NCBI GenBank assembly: GCA_002167855.2
Contig: NHBG02000020.1
Span: 86,947-150,946 of the forward strand
Direction: 5' to 3'
DNA length: 64,000 bases
DNA from: Gammaproteobacteria bacterium TMED1
GTDB taxonomy: Bacteria; Pseudomonadota; Gammaproteobacteria; Pseudomonadales; Azotimanducaceae
Part shown: piece by piece, positions 50,271 to 60,686 of the stretch
How the letters are laid out: every line of letters starts with the position of its first letter
Numbering within the stretch: the first letter of the stretch is position 1
The notes under the pieces: model-generated
Told to the model about the DNA's origin: nothing
The model's input: only the letters and a program-made list of their open reading frames with translations
Databases searched by the model: none
Translations under genes and position numbers: made by a program

Positions 50271-53003
50271 TTACTGTTTCTCAAAGTCGCCTGCTATCAC
50301 TATTGACAAGCTATCTAGAGCAATGTGTCGAACCATAGCTTCCCTTATATCAGCGGGCTCGAGTTGATCAAGCCTATTCAAAAGCGCTTTCGTCCAAAAC
50401 ATATCCCTTTCAAGAAAAAGGCGATTGCTTAAGTATCCTGCCAATGTTCTGTCGTCAGATAAAAGGTTTTTTTGATACTCCATAAAACCCTTCTTTGCCT
50501 CTTCCACTTCGCTCTCGGAGAAACCCTTTTCCAGTACTCTCTCAATTTCTTCGAGGAAAGCAACTTCGAGCAATTCAGCATTTTCCGGAGCATAAATAGC
50601 ATAGCCACCAAATTGGGCTAACGTATATATGGGGTCAGCAGAAAACTGAGAACCGACACTATAACTAAGGCCATCCTCTTGACGAATACGCTCCGCCAAC
50701 CTGGAACTTAGAAAACCACCCCCAAGCATAAAATTGCCAAGTAACAGAGCCGCAAAATCCTCATGGTCGTCCCTCATGGGAATATTTGAGCCAGCCAGAA
50801 AAAAAGCGTTTGCTTTGTCCGGAGTATTGATTGTTATTTTCTTCTGAGCCACATCAAAGTATTTTCTTTCTATCTGTTGAAACGAAGACTTGGAGTCCCA
50901 GTCACTAAATAGTTCCTCGATTAGGGGCAAGGTCTCTTCTGGATCGAAATCACCGATTATGGCCATATGTCCATTAGATGCCCCGAAAAATTTTCGATGA
51001 AAACGAGCAAGCTCTTCCAACTCAACTTCCCGGATCATGGCCATTGCTTCCTCAATTGTTGGAGTGTATGCGGGGTGACCATTCGGATAAGGAGATAAAT
51101 GTCGCTCCAGGGAGTTACTAGCCAGAGTCCCTGGATCCGATTTTTGTCCTTCCAGAGACGCAACAACCTGCTCTTTGAGCTCATCAAACTGTTCTTTATC
51201 AAAGCGGGGTTCTTTAAGGACCTCTGTTGCTAAACGAAGAACCTCTGGCAAATTTCCCCTAGTCGTAAGCATGCTGCCGGAAGCCGAAGAAACATTCCCA
51301 TTCAACCCTCCACTTACCTTGAGCCGGGTAAACTCATCGGTCAGTTCTTGTCGAGAAAGGCGTTTAGTCCCTTTCATCAACATACCACCGACCAACTCGC
51401 CAACACTTGCTTTTTCGGTGAGGTCGCTTTCATTCCCAAAACGTAATCGCAAGGATATGTTTACATTCTCTCCACGAGTTTTCTTGGGCAGCATGGCTAA
51501 CTTGAAGCCATTCCCGAGAGTCACTCTGACAATGCTTTTTTCGATGTTATCTGGGGTGGGGTCGAAGGATTCTCCTGCTGCAACCACTTCTCTACCCTCG
51601 TAACCTTCTACCAAATTCACTATGTTGGGGACACTAGGAATTGTGGCCCTATCCGGCTGCTCAGTAGGGATAAAAAACCCAACCGTGCTATTCTGCGGCT
51701 TGAGATAATTGGAGGCAACCCGATTCACATCAGCCTCAGTTACTTTTTCCAAGCCATCTCGGTATAAAAAGAGTAAGCGCCAATCTCCCATAGCAACCCA
51801 CCAACTCAGCTGCAAAGCTGTGCTTCTTGAATCATTGAACATAAGCTCAAGCGAATTAAGATAGTAAGCCTTAGCTCTCTCAACCTCCTCCTCAGTGATC
51901 AACGATTCACCGCGAGCCACATCATAAATTGTTGCTTGCATCACATCCCAGACCTGATCCAAGTCGCGATCTTTTCTAACTTCCGCAAAAACCAAGCTCA
52001 GTCCCGCCTCACGTAATTGAGGAGCGGAAGCCCCGACACTAGCCGCGAGGCCTGTCTCGACAAGCGCACGATGCAATCTACCAGACGGGGGCGCAGACAA
52101 TGCGTGATTCATAATATCCACCGCAGGAAAATCCTCATGAGAGCCGGGAGGAACATGGTAGCTAGCCATAACAAATTGAGTGTCTCCCTTTCGCCTAAGC
52201 GTAACTGTCCTTTCACCATCCTGAGGGGGGTCCGTCGTGTAGGTAGGGTAAATTGCATTATTGCCGGTACGATCAGGGGCTGGGATAGCACCAAATTCAG
52301 TAATGATAAATTCTTTCGCAAGCGCTTCATCAAACTTACCAGCAATTACAAGCACGGCATTATCTGGTTGATAGTATTTTTTATAAAACTGTTTTAGGCG
52401 CTCAATGGGTACATTCTCCACATCGGATCGAGCTCCAATAATAGATTGACCATAGTTATGCCAGAGGTAAGCGGCAGACTGAACACGCTCCCGTAAAATA
52501 CGCCATGGATTATTTTCACCGGATTCCATTTCATTGCGGACTACTGTCATCTCGGACTGGAGATCATCTGCCGAAATAAAACTGTTAATCATTCGATCAG
52601 CTTCCAGCCTGATCGCCCACTCTAAGTTATCTTCCGATGATGGAAATGTTTCATGATAATTAGTTCTGTCGTAAGACGTTCCACCATTCGCTCTCGCTCC
52701 TCTCTCTGTGAGTTCTTTTGGTATGTCTGGATGAGTCGGCGTACCCTTAAACACGAGATGTTCCAGCAAATGTGCCATGCCGGTCTCACCATAGCCTTCA
52801 TGGCGGGATCCAACCAAGTAGGTTATGTTCACCGTGATTGTTGGACTACTGTTATCTGGGAACAATAATACTCTGAGGCCGTTATCGAGCTCGTATTCCG
52901 TAATCCCTTCGATGCTCGCGATCTCGGTTAGTTTAGTGTCCGCAATAGCCATCGCTGAGGGAAACAGCGCAACCAGCCAACAACTCAAAATAAAAATTCG
53001 CAT
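50271..53003 (-). CDS. M16 family zinc metallopeptidase, tandem domains
   Basis: 910 aa with signal peptide; HLLEHLVFKGTP (HXXEH) in the first domain, second M16 domain lacking HXXEH. Confidence 0.93.
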   Translation of the reverse strand: MRIFILSCWLVALFPSAMAIADTKLTEIASIEGITEYELDNGLRVLLFPDNSSPTITVNITYLVGSRHEGYGETGMAHLLEHLVFKGTPTHPDIPKELTERGARANGGTSYDRTNYHETFPSSEDNLEWAIRLEADRMINSFISADDLQSEMTVVRNEMESGENNPWRILRERVQSAAYLWHNYGQSIIGARSDVENVPIERLKQFYKKYYQPDNAVLVIAGKFDEALAKEFIITEFGAIPAPDRTGNNAIYPTYTTDPPQDGERTVTLRRKGDTQFVMASYHVPPGSHEDFPAVDIMNHALSAPPSGRLHRALVETGLAASVGASAPQLREAGLSLVFAEVRKDRDLDQVWDVMQATIYDVARGESLITEEEVERAKAYYLNSLELMFNDSRSTALQLSWWVAMGDWRLLFLYRDGLEKVTEADVNRVASNYLKPQNSTVGFFIPTEQPDRATIPSVPNIVNLVEGYEGREVVAAGESFDPTPDNIEKSIVRVTLGNGFKLAMLPKKTRGENVNISLRLRFGNESDLTEKASVGELVGGMLMKGTKRLSRQELTDEFTRLKVSGGLNGNVSSASGSMLTTRGNLPEVLRLATEVLKEPRFDKEQFDELKEQVVASLEGQKSDPGTLASNSLERHLSPYPNGHPAYTPTIEEAMAMIREVELEELARFHRKFFGASNGHMAIIGDFDPEETLPLIEELFSDWDSKSSFQQIERKYFDVAQKKITINTPDKANAFFLAGSNIPMRDDHEDFAALLLGNFMLGGGFLSSRLAERIRQEDGLSYSVGSQFSADPIYTLAQFGGYAIYAPENAELLEVAFLEEIERVLEKGFSESEVEEAKKGFMEYQKNLLSDDRTLAGYLSNRLFLERDMFWTKALLNRLDQLEPADIREAMVRHIALDSLSIVIAGDFEKQ

Positions 53004-53166
53004 ACCTTTCTCTTTAAGAAAAAATCAACACTAGGGTTTACCAATGGTTCAGCCTAAGCTTACACGACATCCCGACTAATCTCTTTCAAATAAGTTCTGC
53101 TTGGCGAGCTGAATGAGGTAATATCCGTCCCTTGCAGATGCCAAAGAACATAAAATAGGAAAAAAA

Positions 53167-54096
53167 ATGAAATTTGGGAAGAAGGTGGATTGTGTATACT
53201 TTGGTATTCCTTCTGGTAGTCTGCAAGAACAGGTCTTGCGAATTTTGGAAAAGGCAGGCTATCCGCTACCAAGTACTCGTCAATACGAACTGACGACACC
53301 GTACGACAACGGGATCATTTTTAGAATACTAGATCGAAAAGAAATGCCAGAGAAAGTTTCCCAGGGTATCGTCGACTGCGGTATCACAGGGAAAGACTAC
53401 ATTTATGAAGCAGGTAAAGAAAATTGTGTGACAGTCATTCGGGACTTTATTTTTTCAAAAAGGACTAATCAACCTTCTAGAATCGTTTTAGCTTCCAGAC
53501 CAGAGAAGGGAATTGAAAACCCAGAAGATTGCAATGGTAAAGTGATCGCAACTGAATTACCCAACCTCACGCGAAGGCGAATGAAAGAATTATTTGGCGT
53601 TGAGGACATAGACATTCTTCGTTCTGAAGGGAAAACTGAAGCTAAAGTCATTATGGGTGAATCTGACGCGTTTACCGATATAACCGAAACAGGTGAAACC
53701 CTAAAGGCAAACGGGAATCATATTGTAGCTGAGATCTTTACATCTAACCCACAGCTGATCGCCAATGCGGACGCATTAAAGAATAAAGCATTTCGAAACA
53801 AAATCGAGGATATTGGAATTTGTATCGACGCAGTGCTTCAAGCGGAAAAGGAACCGGTGTATATGGTCTTCATGGATGTCCCAACCCGCGTCTGGAAAGA
53901 AGTAGAAAAGCTCTTACCTGCAGTGGTTTCACCAACTGTAAGTCCAGTTGTTGATAAAGACTGGTGTAGCGTTTCTGTTGTGATTCAAGAATCCCAGTTA
54001 AACGTGCTTGCACCCAAACTACTTCGAATGGGCGTAGATGGGATTGTGCCGGTTCCTGTACCCAAAGTTTTCACTCAGGATATGGTTGAATCATGA
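53167..54096 (+). CDS. hisG: ATP phosphoribosyltransferase, long form
   Basis: IPSGSLQEQVLRILEKAGY, DCGITGKDYIYE, KVIATELPNLTRRRMKELFG, ESDAFTDITETGETLKANG, plus C-terminal regulatory-like domain. Confidence 0.88.
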   Translation: MKFGKKVDCVYFGIPSGSLQEQVLRILEKAGYPLPSTRQYELTTPYDNGIIFRILDRKEMPEKVSQGIVDCGITGKDYIYEAGKENCVTVIRDFIFSKRTNQPSRIVLASRPEKGIENPEDCNGKVIATELPNLTRRRMKELFGVEDIDILRSEGKTEAKVIMGESDAFTDITETGETLKANGNHIVAEIFTSNPQLIANADALKNKAFRNKIEDIGICIDAVLQAEKEPVYMVFMDVPTRVWKEVEKLLPAVVSPTVSPVVDKDWCSVSVVIQESQLNVLAPKLLRMGVDGIVPVPVPKVFTQDMVES

Positions 54097-54120
54097 AGAT
54101 TGAACTGAGGAGAGAGTCTG

Positions 54121-54513
54121 TTGGATAAACACAGGATCGAAGAAGGCGCAGAACTTGCCCTTGATTTCCTGAAGCGTGGCGGTCTTCTTCCCTGCGTTGT
54201 TCAAAATGTAGCAGATGGCGATATTCTAATGCTCGCTTACGTCAATCAAGAGGCAGTGGACGCGACGATAGAAAAGGGAATGGCAACGTTCTGGTCCACT
54301 TCTCGCAATGAACTTTGGACTAAGGGTGAAACCTCAGGGGATTTTTTAAAGATAGTTGAGATATTAACAGACTGCGATCAAGATGCCCTTATTTACAAAG
54401 TTACTATGCAAGGCGATGGAGCCTGTCACACGAAGCATCCTGAGACAGGAAGGGCCAGAAAAAGCTGTTTTTATCGCCGCCTAGATCTTTCAACGAAGAC
54501 ACTATTCCACTAA
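54121..54513 (+). CDS. hisI: Phosphoribosyl-AMP cyclohydrolase
   Basis: LPCVVQNVADGDILMLAYVNQEAVDATIEKGMATFWSTSRNELWTKGETSGD, DCDQDALIYKV, GDGACHTKHPETGRARKSCFYR; TTG start with an upstream gaggagag. Confidence 0.92.
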   Translation: MDKHRIEEGAELALDFLKRGGLLPCVVQNVADGDILMLAYVNQEAVDATIEKGMATFWSTSRNELWTKGETSGDFLKIVEILTDCDQDALIYKVTMQGDGACHTKHPETGRARKSCFYRRLDLSTKTLFH

Positions 54514-54516
54514 GTA

Positions 54517-57500
54517 TTACCAAGTATCGATAAAAGGATATTTTTTTCCCTCGCGCGGCGCTACAGGGGGCACACGCTTCATACTCGCGGCTATCCAACT
54601 GCGTGTTTCAGCTGGATCAATAACATCGTCAATACCTCCCCCAGCGGCTGCATTCACTGCTTTCGCACTTTCGTAAGAACGTGCGACGCGATCGTCAAAT
54701 TCGTTTTTACGCTTCTCGGGATCTTCTATCGCGGCCAACTCATTTCGATACCCAAGTTTTACAGCGCCCTCAATATTCATGCCCGAGAATTCTGCTGTTG
54801 GCCAAGCGACTGTAAAAAAACCAACGAGAGCGCTTGCCCCACACATTGCCTGAACCCCAAGACCATAAGCCTTTCGAACAACGACGCCAAATAAAGGGAC
54901 CGTTAAATTGGCACCTGCATTAAACATTCTTGTGCAATGCCGAACCAACGCTGTTTTTTCAACATCAGGGCCAACCATCATGCCGGGGCAATCCATAAGG
55001 CTAAGTATTGGGATATCAAACGCATCACAAAGTTGAATAAACCTCGCGCCCTTATCTGCGCCGTCAGAGTCGATGGCTCCGGCCAAATGATGAGGATTAT
55101 TCGCAATGACTCCCATCGGCCTTCCCTCAACCCGGATAAATGCCGTAATCACTCCAATACCAAATTTTTCGCGAACCTCTAAAACGGAGTCCACATCAGC
55201 AATAGTTTTCACTATTTCCCTCATATCGTAGAGACGCAGGCGATTCTCCGGGATTACATGCCGAAGCGCGCGCTGATCATCAGCCTCCCACTTCTCAACA
55301 GCTCCTTGAAAGTATGAAAGGTATTTCTTGGCAACCTGGACAGCCTCTTCCTCATCTTTAACGAGGATATCTACCACACCGTTGGGGACCTGAAATGACA
55401 TCGGACCAACTTCCTCTGGCGTGTATATTCCCAGACCACCGCCCTCAATCATTGCGGGGCCACCCATGGCCACCGTCGATTTCTCGGTAGCGATGATGAC
55501 ATCACAACACGCCACCAAAGCGGTATTACCAGCAAATGTTCTGCCGTTTACTACGCAGACCAGCGGGACAAGTCCACTTAACTGGGAGAAAGTAGTGAAG
55601 GTATTTGTATCGAAAGCAACCGCCGGACCCCTTGAATCATCGCCCGGCCGTCCTCCTCCTCCTTCGCCAAATAGTACCAGAGGGATCCTAAAACGATGCG
55701 CCAGCTCAAACATTCGATCCTGTTTGTAATGGTTACGCTTCCCTTGCGTTCCCGCGAGGACTGTATAATCGTAGTGCACAACCATCGCTCTCGCGGCTTC
55801 TTCACCAAAGAGGTTTGCATTGATAGTCCCTGTGCCTGCAATCAAACCATCAGCAGGTGTTTGCTGTCGCAAAGTTTCGATATCATGTCGAGTATGCCTA
55901 GCAGCAACAATCAATGGCCAGTATTCTTTAAACGAACCCTCATCCATTAGCTCACTAATATTTTCACGCGGCATCCGAAAGCCTCGCGCATACCTTTTCT
56001 CAACCGCTACCTGACGATTTTCATCAAAAATATAGGAATGACGCTCAAGGCTCTCGTGCAGATCGGGTCGGATATAATCTAAGTCAATCTCCTCGACCGA
56101 GGTGGTTTCGTTGCTAGCCACTTCTGCTTCTTCGATAAAAACAAAAGCAAATCCATCGAGCACGATATCACCAGCTCCCATACTTATCTCACGAACAATC
56201 CCATCGGTATTAGATGCGATAACGTGTTCCATTTTCATTGCCTCAACAACAGCTAAGGCCTGCCCCTCATGGACCTCTTCACCAACCGAGACTGAGACGG
56301 AAACAATCGTTCCCTGGATAGGAGAACTCATACCGATCGTACCGTCTGGTCCTTTGGCTTCTTTATCTTGCGGTTCATCGGCATCTGTATTTTCATGAGC
56401 CTTTACTTTCGCATCATGGTCGAACAGAGCCAACGGATCACTCATATCAACACGCGCCCCAGCATATCCGTTAGTAGGATTATGAGATTCTGTATCGATT
56501 ATCGATGACCCTTCTACATAGCGTTTCGGGTTGTTAGACGATGAGGCGACAAGCTTTGACATATGCTGTTCTACCCAACGTGTATGGACCTGGCTTTCGA
56601 CAAAATCGGAATGCGCGAGAATGTTTTGTACGAAGGCGATATTGTTCCCCACCCCCTCTATCCTAAACTCAGATAAAGCTCTCGCCGCACAATTAACAGC
56701 AGTTGCAAAATCGTCACCCTTGGAGTGAACGATCACCTTCGCCAACAAAGAATCAAAAGCAGTACTCGTTTTATAGCCCACATAACCGAACCCATCGGTG
56801 CGCACACCAGGCCCATTTGGAGCATCGTAGGCCGTTAATACCCCACTTGCTGGCCGCACAGCACCGTCCTCTCGAAATGTTTCCATGTTTATACGGGTTT
56901 GAATCGCGTACCCTCGGGGCGGATTCGGATCATCAAGACCCAAAGAAGGCAGTTTTTCTCCAGCCGCTAATCGGATTTGGCTTTGCACGATGTCAACACC
57001 AGTAACCTCCTCAGTCACTGTATGCTCAACCTGCAATCTCGCATTCGCCTCAATGAAAACGAACGAGTGATCGGTGTCATGAGCACTATCAACTAAGAAT
57101 TCGAATGTGCCGAGGCTAGAATATCCCACTTTCTTGGCAAAACGTACGGCGGCGCCTATAATTTCGTCTCGCAAAGTAACGTCCAGTCCAGGGGCTGGAG
57201 CAATCTCTATTACCTTCTGATTTCGTCGTTGAATACTGCATTCGCGTTCCCACAAATGTGCTATACCTCCATGCAGATCGCCCACGATCTGCACTTCCAC
57301 ATGCCTCGCGTGGCGAACGAATTCTTCGACATAAACATCCTCTATACCGAACGCTGATTTCGCCTCTCTCCGGCAACGCTCAAAGGTTGACTCAAGTTCA
57401 GACTCTTCAGTAACGGCGCTCGTACCCCTGCCACCACCGCCAGCAATGGCTTTTATTATCATTGAACCCCCACAGTCCTCGAAAAAAGCCTTTGCTTCTT

Positions 57501-57921
57501 CTAGAGATACTGCTTTATCTATCCCCTTCAACACGGGCACATCGGCGCTAAGAGCTGCCGATCTAGCGCGCGCTTTATCACCAAATAATTCTAAATGCTC
57601 AACGCTTGGTCCAATAAACGTAATTCCCTCTTCGTGACATCGACTTGCAAACTCGCTTTGTTCCGAGAGAAACCCGTATCCGGGATGTACTGCATCGCAG
57701 CCATTGGCTTTAGCGGCACTTATCATGGCTTCAATATCTAGATAGGCACGAGCGCCTTGTCCTTCTAGTTGGTGCGCGAAATCAGCCACTCGTGTATGCA
57801 GGCTTGCGCTATCATCCTGCGAATATACTGCGACACTGGGTATCCCCAAATCCGATGCAGCCCTCGCAATCCGAATTGCTATTTCACCGCGATTTGCAAT
57901 AAGCAATGACTCAAAGCCCAT
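54517..57921 (-). CDS. Single-chain acyl-CoA carboxylase (BC-BCCP-CT fusion)
   Basis: 1134 aa: N-terminal BC (LLIANRGEIAIRIARAASDLG, IEANARLQVEHTVTEE), central biotinyl EAMKMEHVIA, C-terminal carboxyltransferase (FGEGGGGRPGDDSRGPAVAF, LMDCPGMMVGPDVEKTALVRH). Confidence 0.93.
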   Translation of the reverse strand: MGFESLLIANRGEIAIRIARAASDLGIPSVAVYSQDDSASLHTRVADFAHQLEGQGARAYLDIEAMISAAKANGCDAVHPGYGFLSEQSEFASRCHEEGITFIGPSVEHLELFGDKARARSAALSADVPVLKGIDKAVSLEEAKAFFEDCGGSMIIKAIAGGGGRGTSAVTEESELESTFERCRREAKSAFGIEDVYVEEFVRHARHVEVQIVGDLHGGIAHLWERECSIQRRNQKVIEIAPAPGLDVTLRDEIIGAAVRFAKKVGYSSLGTFEFLVDSAHDTDHSFVFIEANARLQVEHTVTEEVTGVDIVQSQIRLAAGEKLPSLGLDDPNPPRGYAIQTRINMETFREDGAVRPASGVLTAYDAPNGPGVRTDGFGYVGYKTSTAFDSLLAKVIVHSKGDDFATAVNCAARALSEFRIEGVGNNIAFVQNILAHSDFVESQVHTRWVEQHMSKLVASSSNNPKRYVEGSSIIDTESHNPTNGYAGARVDMSDPLALFDHDAKVKAHENTDADEPQDKEAKGPDGTIGMSSPIQGTIVSVSVSVGEEVHEGQALAVVEAMKMEHVIASNTDGIVREISMGAGDIVLDGFAFVFIEEAEVASNETTSVEEIDLDYIRPDLHESLERHSYIFDENRQVAVEKRYARGFRMPRENISELMDEGSFKEYWPLIVAARHTRHDIETLRQQTPADGLIAGTGTINANLFGEEAARAMVVHYDYTVLAGTQGKRNHYKQDRMFELAHRFRIPLVLFGEGGGGRPGDDSRGPAVAFDTNTFTTFSQLSGLVPLVCVVNGRTFAGNTALVACCDVIIATEKSTVAMGGPAMIEGGGLGIYTPEEVGPMSFQVPNGVVDILVKDEEEAVQVAKKYLSYFQGAVEKWEADDQRALRHVIPENRLRLYDMREIVKTIADVDSVLEVREKFGIGVITAFIRVEGRPMGVIANNPHHLAGAIDSDGADKGARFIQLCDAFDIPILSLMDCPGMMVGPDVEKTALVRHCTRMFNAGANLTVPLFGVVVRKAYGLGVQAMCGASALVGFFTVAWPTAEFSGMNIEGAVKLGYRNELAAIEDPEKRKNEFDDRVARSYESAKAVNAAAGGGIDDVIDPAETRSWIAASMKRVPPVAPREGKKYPFIDTW

Positions 57922-57950
57922 GATGACTCCAAAGATTCATTTGTTTTAAA

Positions 57951-60449
57951 TTAACTTTCATAAACAGTACCAGTGATACCCTTGGCGACCAACGTTTGAT
58001 AATCCTTTTCAGTCAGATCTAATTCATTCATGAGCACTTCCTTGCTATGCTCACCTACACAGGGCGAAGGTCGTAACGGTGATCCTTCCGCAGCAGAGAA
58101 GCGCCACGGCCTGCCTGGCAGCCAAGTAGGCCCCGTTTCTGGGTGATCAATAAAAGAAAAAAACCCGCTTTCGACGAAGTTTGATTCTGGCTTCTCGAAA
58201 AGCTCGTAGAGTGTCCTCACCCGAGCCACACTAACCCCCAATCTACCCAATTCTCTCTCTGCGCTATCTGCATTCTGACTAGCACACCATTCTCCAAGAA
58301 TCGTATCTAAGGATACTTCATTTATCTTACGAGATTTCATTGTTGCGAACTTATCAGCGAATAATCGAGAATCGCCAATGTGCTTTATAAGACTAAGCCA
58401 AGCAGCTTCTGTTTCTGTCGCGATGACTAGCCACTGCCCATCAGCGGCATCATAGCAATTATGTGGCGCAATACGAGGATGGTGATTCCCTCCAGGTCGA
58501 GGAATCTTTCCTGTCACATCAAACTCGATAACCGCATCACCACAAACATGAGCAAGCGCCTCCATCATCGACAAATCAATTCTCTGTGCTTCCCCCGTCT
58601 GATCTCTGTGCGTCAAGGCGGCCATGATTGAAGCCACTAAAAAGTAGCCCGAAACTGGATCAGGGTAAAGTCCAGCCGTATTCATCCCCAAATCCCCCTC
58701 ATAACCATGTAGAGACGATAACCCCGACATCGGTTCGGTTGTAGCGCCATTGGCGGGATAATCCCAATAGGGACCAGACTGTCCGTAACCGGAAACAGAC
58801 GCCCAAATCACATCCGATTTAATTTCTTGCAGCTTCTCCATAGTGAAACCCCAAGATGGCATCACTGTAGGCCTAAAGTTATCCACCAGAATATCGAACT
58901 TGGGGATGAGTTTCCAAAGAAGCTCACGACCCACTTCCTGACCCAAATCAAGGGTTACTTCCCGCTTGTTCAAGTTAACGGAGTTATACTCACCCTGCGT
59001 ATTAAGTGGATGTTGCAGCCGATCGGAATCTAAAACACCGTCAGGCACAGACCCCGTCAAGCGCCTGAAAACATCAGGTCGCTTTATCGATCCGAGCTGC
59101 ACAACATCTGCGCCAAGCAAAGCCAAAAGTTCGGTTGAAAAAGTTCCTGACCATGCTTGACCAAAACTCAAAACCCTGACGCCTGACAAAGGACCTACTG
59201 AAAGTTCCTTCTCGCTTAGACTAGGTTCTTCCTTATTATAAAGCACCTGACCTTTTTTCATTGCTGTCTGACCATGATGCTCATCTATCTTCGGTGCTTG
59301 ACTATGGAGCTTCCATGGTGAGGGCTGGAGTTTTCCAGGGGCCCCAGGCGCGCGAACGGTTTTTCCGTCGACCTGGGTTTCAACAATGAAATCTCGTGCC
59401 AGCAACTGTTCATTACCAACCAAATCTTGAATATCCTGCATCACTCCGGTCAGACAACGAAGTCGCGCGAGTTTATGGAATGTCGGCCAACGGCTCACGG
59501 AGGGTAGACTTTCAGCAATTGCTCGTGTGACGAAACGAAGGTCTTTTGAGTGACGCCCAATATCGGGTACTAACTCAGAAATTTTCCCAATTTCGGGCAG
59601 TTTTAGTACTTCCATAGCCTGCGACCAATTACGGAAGTCGGCAATCCCAAAATTCATACGCCCGTCTGCCGCATCCCATAAAGGCCCAGCGCGCCCCCTC
59701 GGTCGAATCCCGCTTGAACCATTTGACTCACCAGCATTGGCATAAACCGACCTGACCCCCCATGGATGAACTGTAAGCATAAATGCCTCTAGCTCACTAA
59801 CATCGACAACCTCAGCAGAAGTCCCTGATTTTCGTCGACGCAATGCAGCCGCTCCGCAAATGTATCCTAATACTCCACCGATATATCCCGTTTGGTTTCG
59901 CGGCATCTGAAGAGGCGGCTCTCCTCGATAGCGATTAATAAAAGACCATCCAGTTCGCGCACTAATCGTTAAGTTGTTACCTGGCTTTCCTGAGAGCGGG
60001 CTTGCAAGGCCATGCGCAGTAATGCAGATGTGGATTGCATCATTTGACAGAGAGGGTAGTGTCCTCAATGGATTTGAGGTGGTTATCACAACGTCCGCAC
60101 CCGCAACAAAGTCGGCAAATTCTTCAGGCTCATCAACCACAACAGATTTCTTATTCCAGTTATTAAAAGCATGCATGACACTGCGATCAGGCCCGGGCTT
60201 ACCATCTAAAAATGGGGGCTCCCTTCTTAAAGAATGTCCTTCCCGGCTTTCCACAAGAATAACCTCAGCGCCAAAATCACCGAAAAGTCGTGCTGCGAAC
60301 GCGCCCGAGTGACGATCCGAAAGATCTAAGACCCTTAATCCTTCATAAGGTGCTTTCATAGAGGAAACTGATGTCGCTTGCTGTTGCTTTATTCCGTGCA
60401 TACTAGACGAACAAAAAGAGAGATTCCTCAGAACCATACAGAGGGCCAT
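57951..60449 (-). CDS. Tandem CaiB/BaiF (family III) CoA-transferase-like protein
   Basis: 832 aa with two CaiB-like halves: YEGLRVLDLSDRHSGAFAARLFGDFGAEVILVE and LSGVRVLSFGQAWSGTFSTELLALLGADVVQLG...LDLGQEVGRELLWKLIPKFDILVDNFRP. Start probably at MKAPYEGLRVLDL or nearby. Confidence 0.9.
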   Translation of the reverse strand: MALCMVLRNLSFCSSSMHGIKQQQATSVSSMKAPYEGLRVLDLSDRHSGAFAARLFGDFGAEVILVESREGHSLRREPPFLDGKPGPDRSVMHAFNNWNKKSVVVDEPEEFADFVAGADVVITTSNPLRTLPSLSNDAIHICITAHGLASPLSGKPGNNLTISARTGWSFINRYRGEPPLQMPRNQTGYIGGVLGYICGAAALRRRKSGTSAEVVDVSELEAFMLTVHPWGVRSVYANAGESNGSSGIRPRGRAGPLWDAADGRMNFGIADFRNWSQAMEVLKLPEIGKISELVPDIGRHSKDLRFVTRAIAESLPSVSRWPTFHKLARLRCLTGVMQDIQDLVGNEQLLARDFIVETQVDGKTVRAPGAPGKLQPSPWKLHSQAPKIDEHHGQTAMKKGQVLYNKEEPSLSEKELSVGPLSGVRVLSFGQAWSGTFSTELLALLGADVVQLGSIKRPDVFRRLTGSVPDGVLDSDRLQHPLNTQGEYNSVNLNKREVTLDLGQEVGRELLWKLIPKFDILVDNFRPTVMPSWGFTMEKLQEIKSDVIWASVSGYGQSGPYWDYPANGATTEPMSGLSSLHGYEGDLGMNTAGLYPDPVSGYFLVASIMAALTHRDQTGEAQRIDLSMMEALAHVCGDAVIEFDVTGKIPRPGGNHHPRIAPHNCYDAADGQWLVIATETEAAWLSLIKHIGDSRLFADKFATMKSRKINEVSLDTILGEWCASQNADSAERELGRLGVSVARVRTLYELFEKPESNFVESGFFSFIDHPETGPTWLPGRPWRFSAAEGSPLRPSPCVGEHSKEVLMNELDLTEKDYQTLVAKGITGTVYES

Positions 60450-60686
60450 TAGAAATCGAAAGGATACTCAATAATAGTTGCAAGCCAACGTCCCAAGTAT
60501 GCAACCGCGATAGTAAAGAGCCTAGGTCACAGATTACTACCAAAAATCATGGTATGGCTGCGAATCATTGTTAGTGAAAACTATAACTTACGCGAGCAAC
60601 GATGGAAGAAAGTTGACCTTCTCCAAGAACATGGCATGATGGAATAGGGAAACTTTATAAACTTTGCGTTTAGTGGGGAATTCAAT

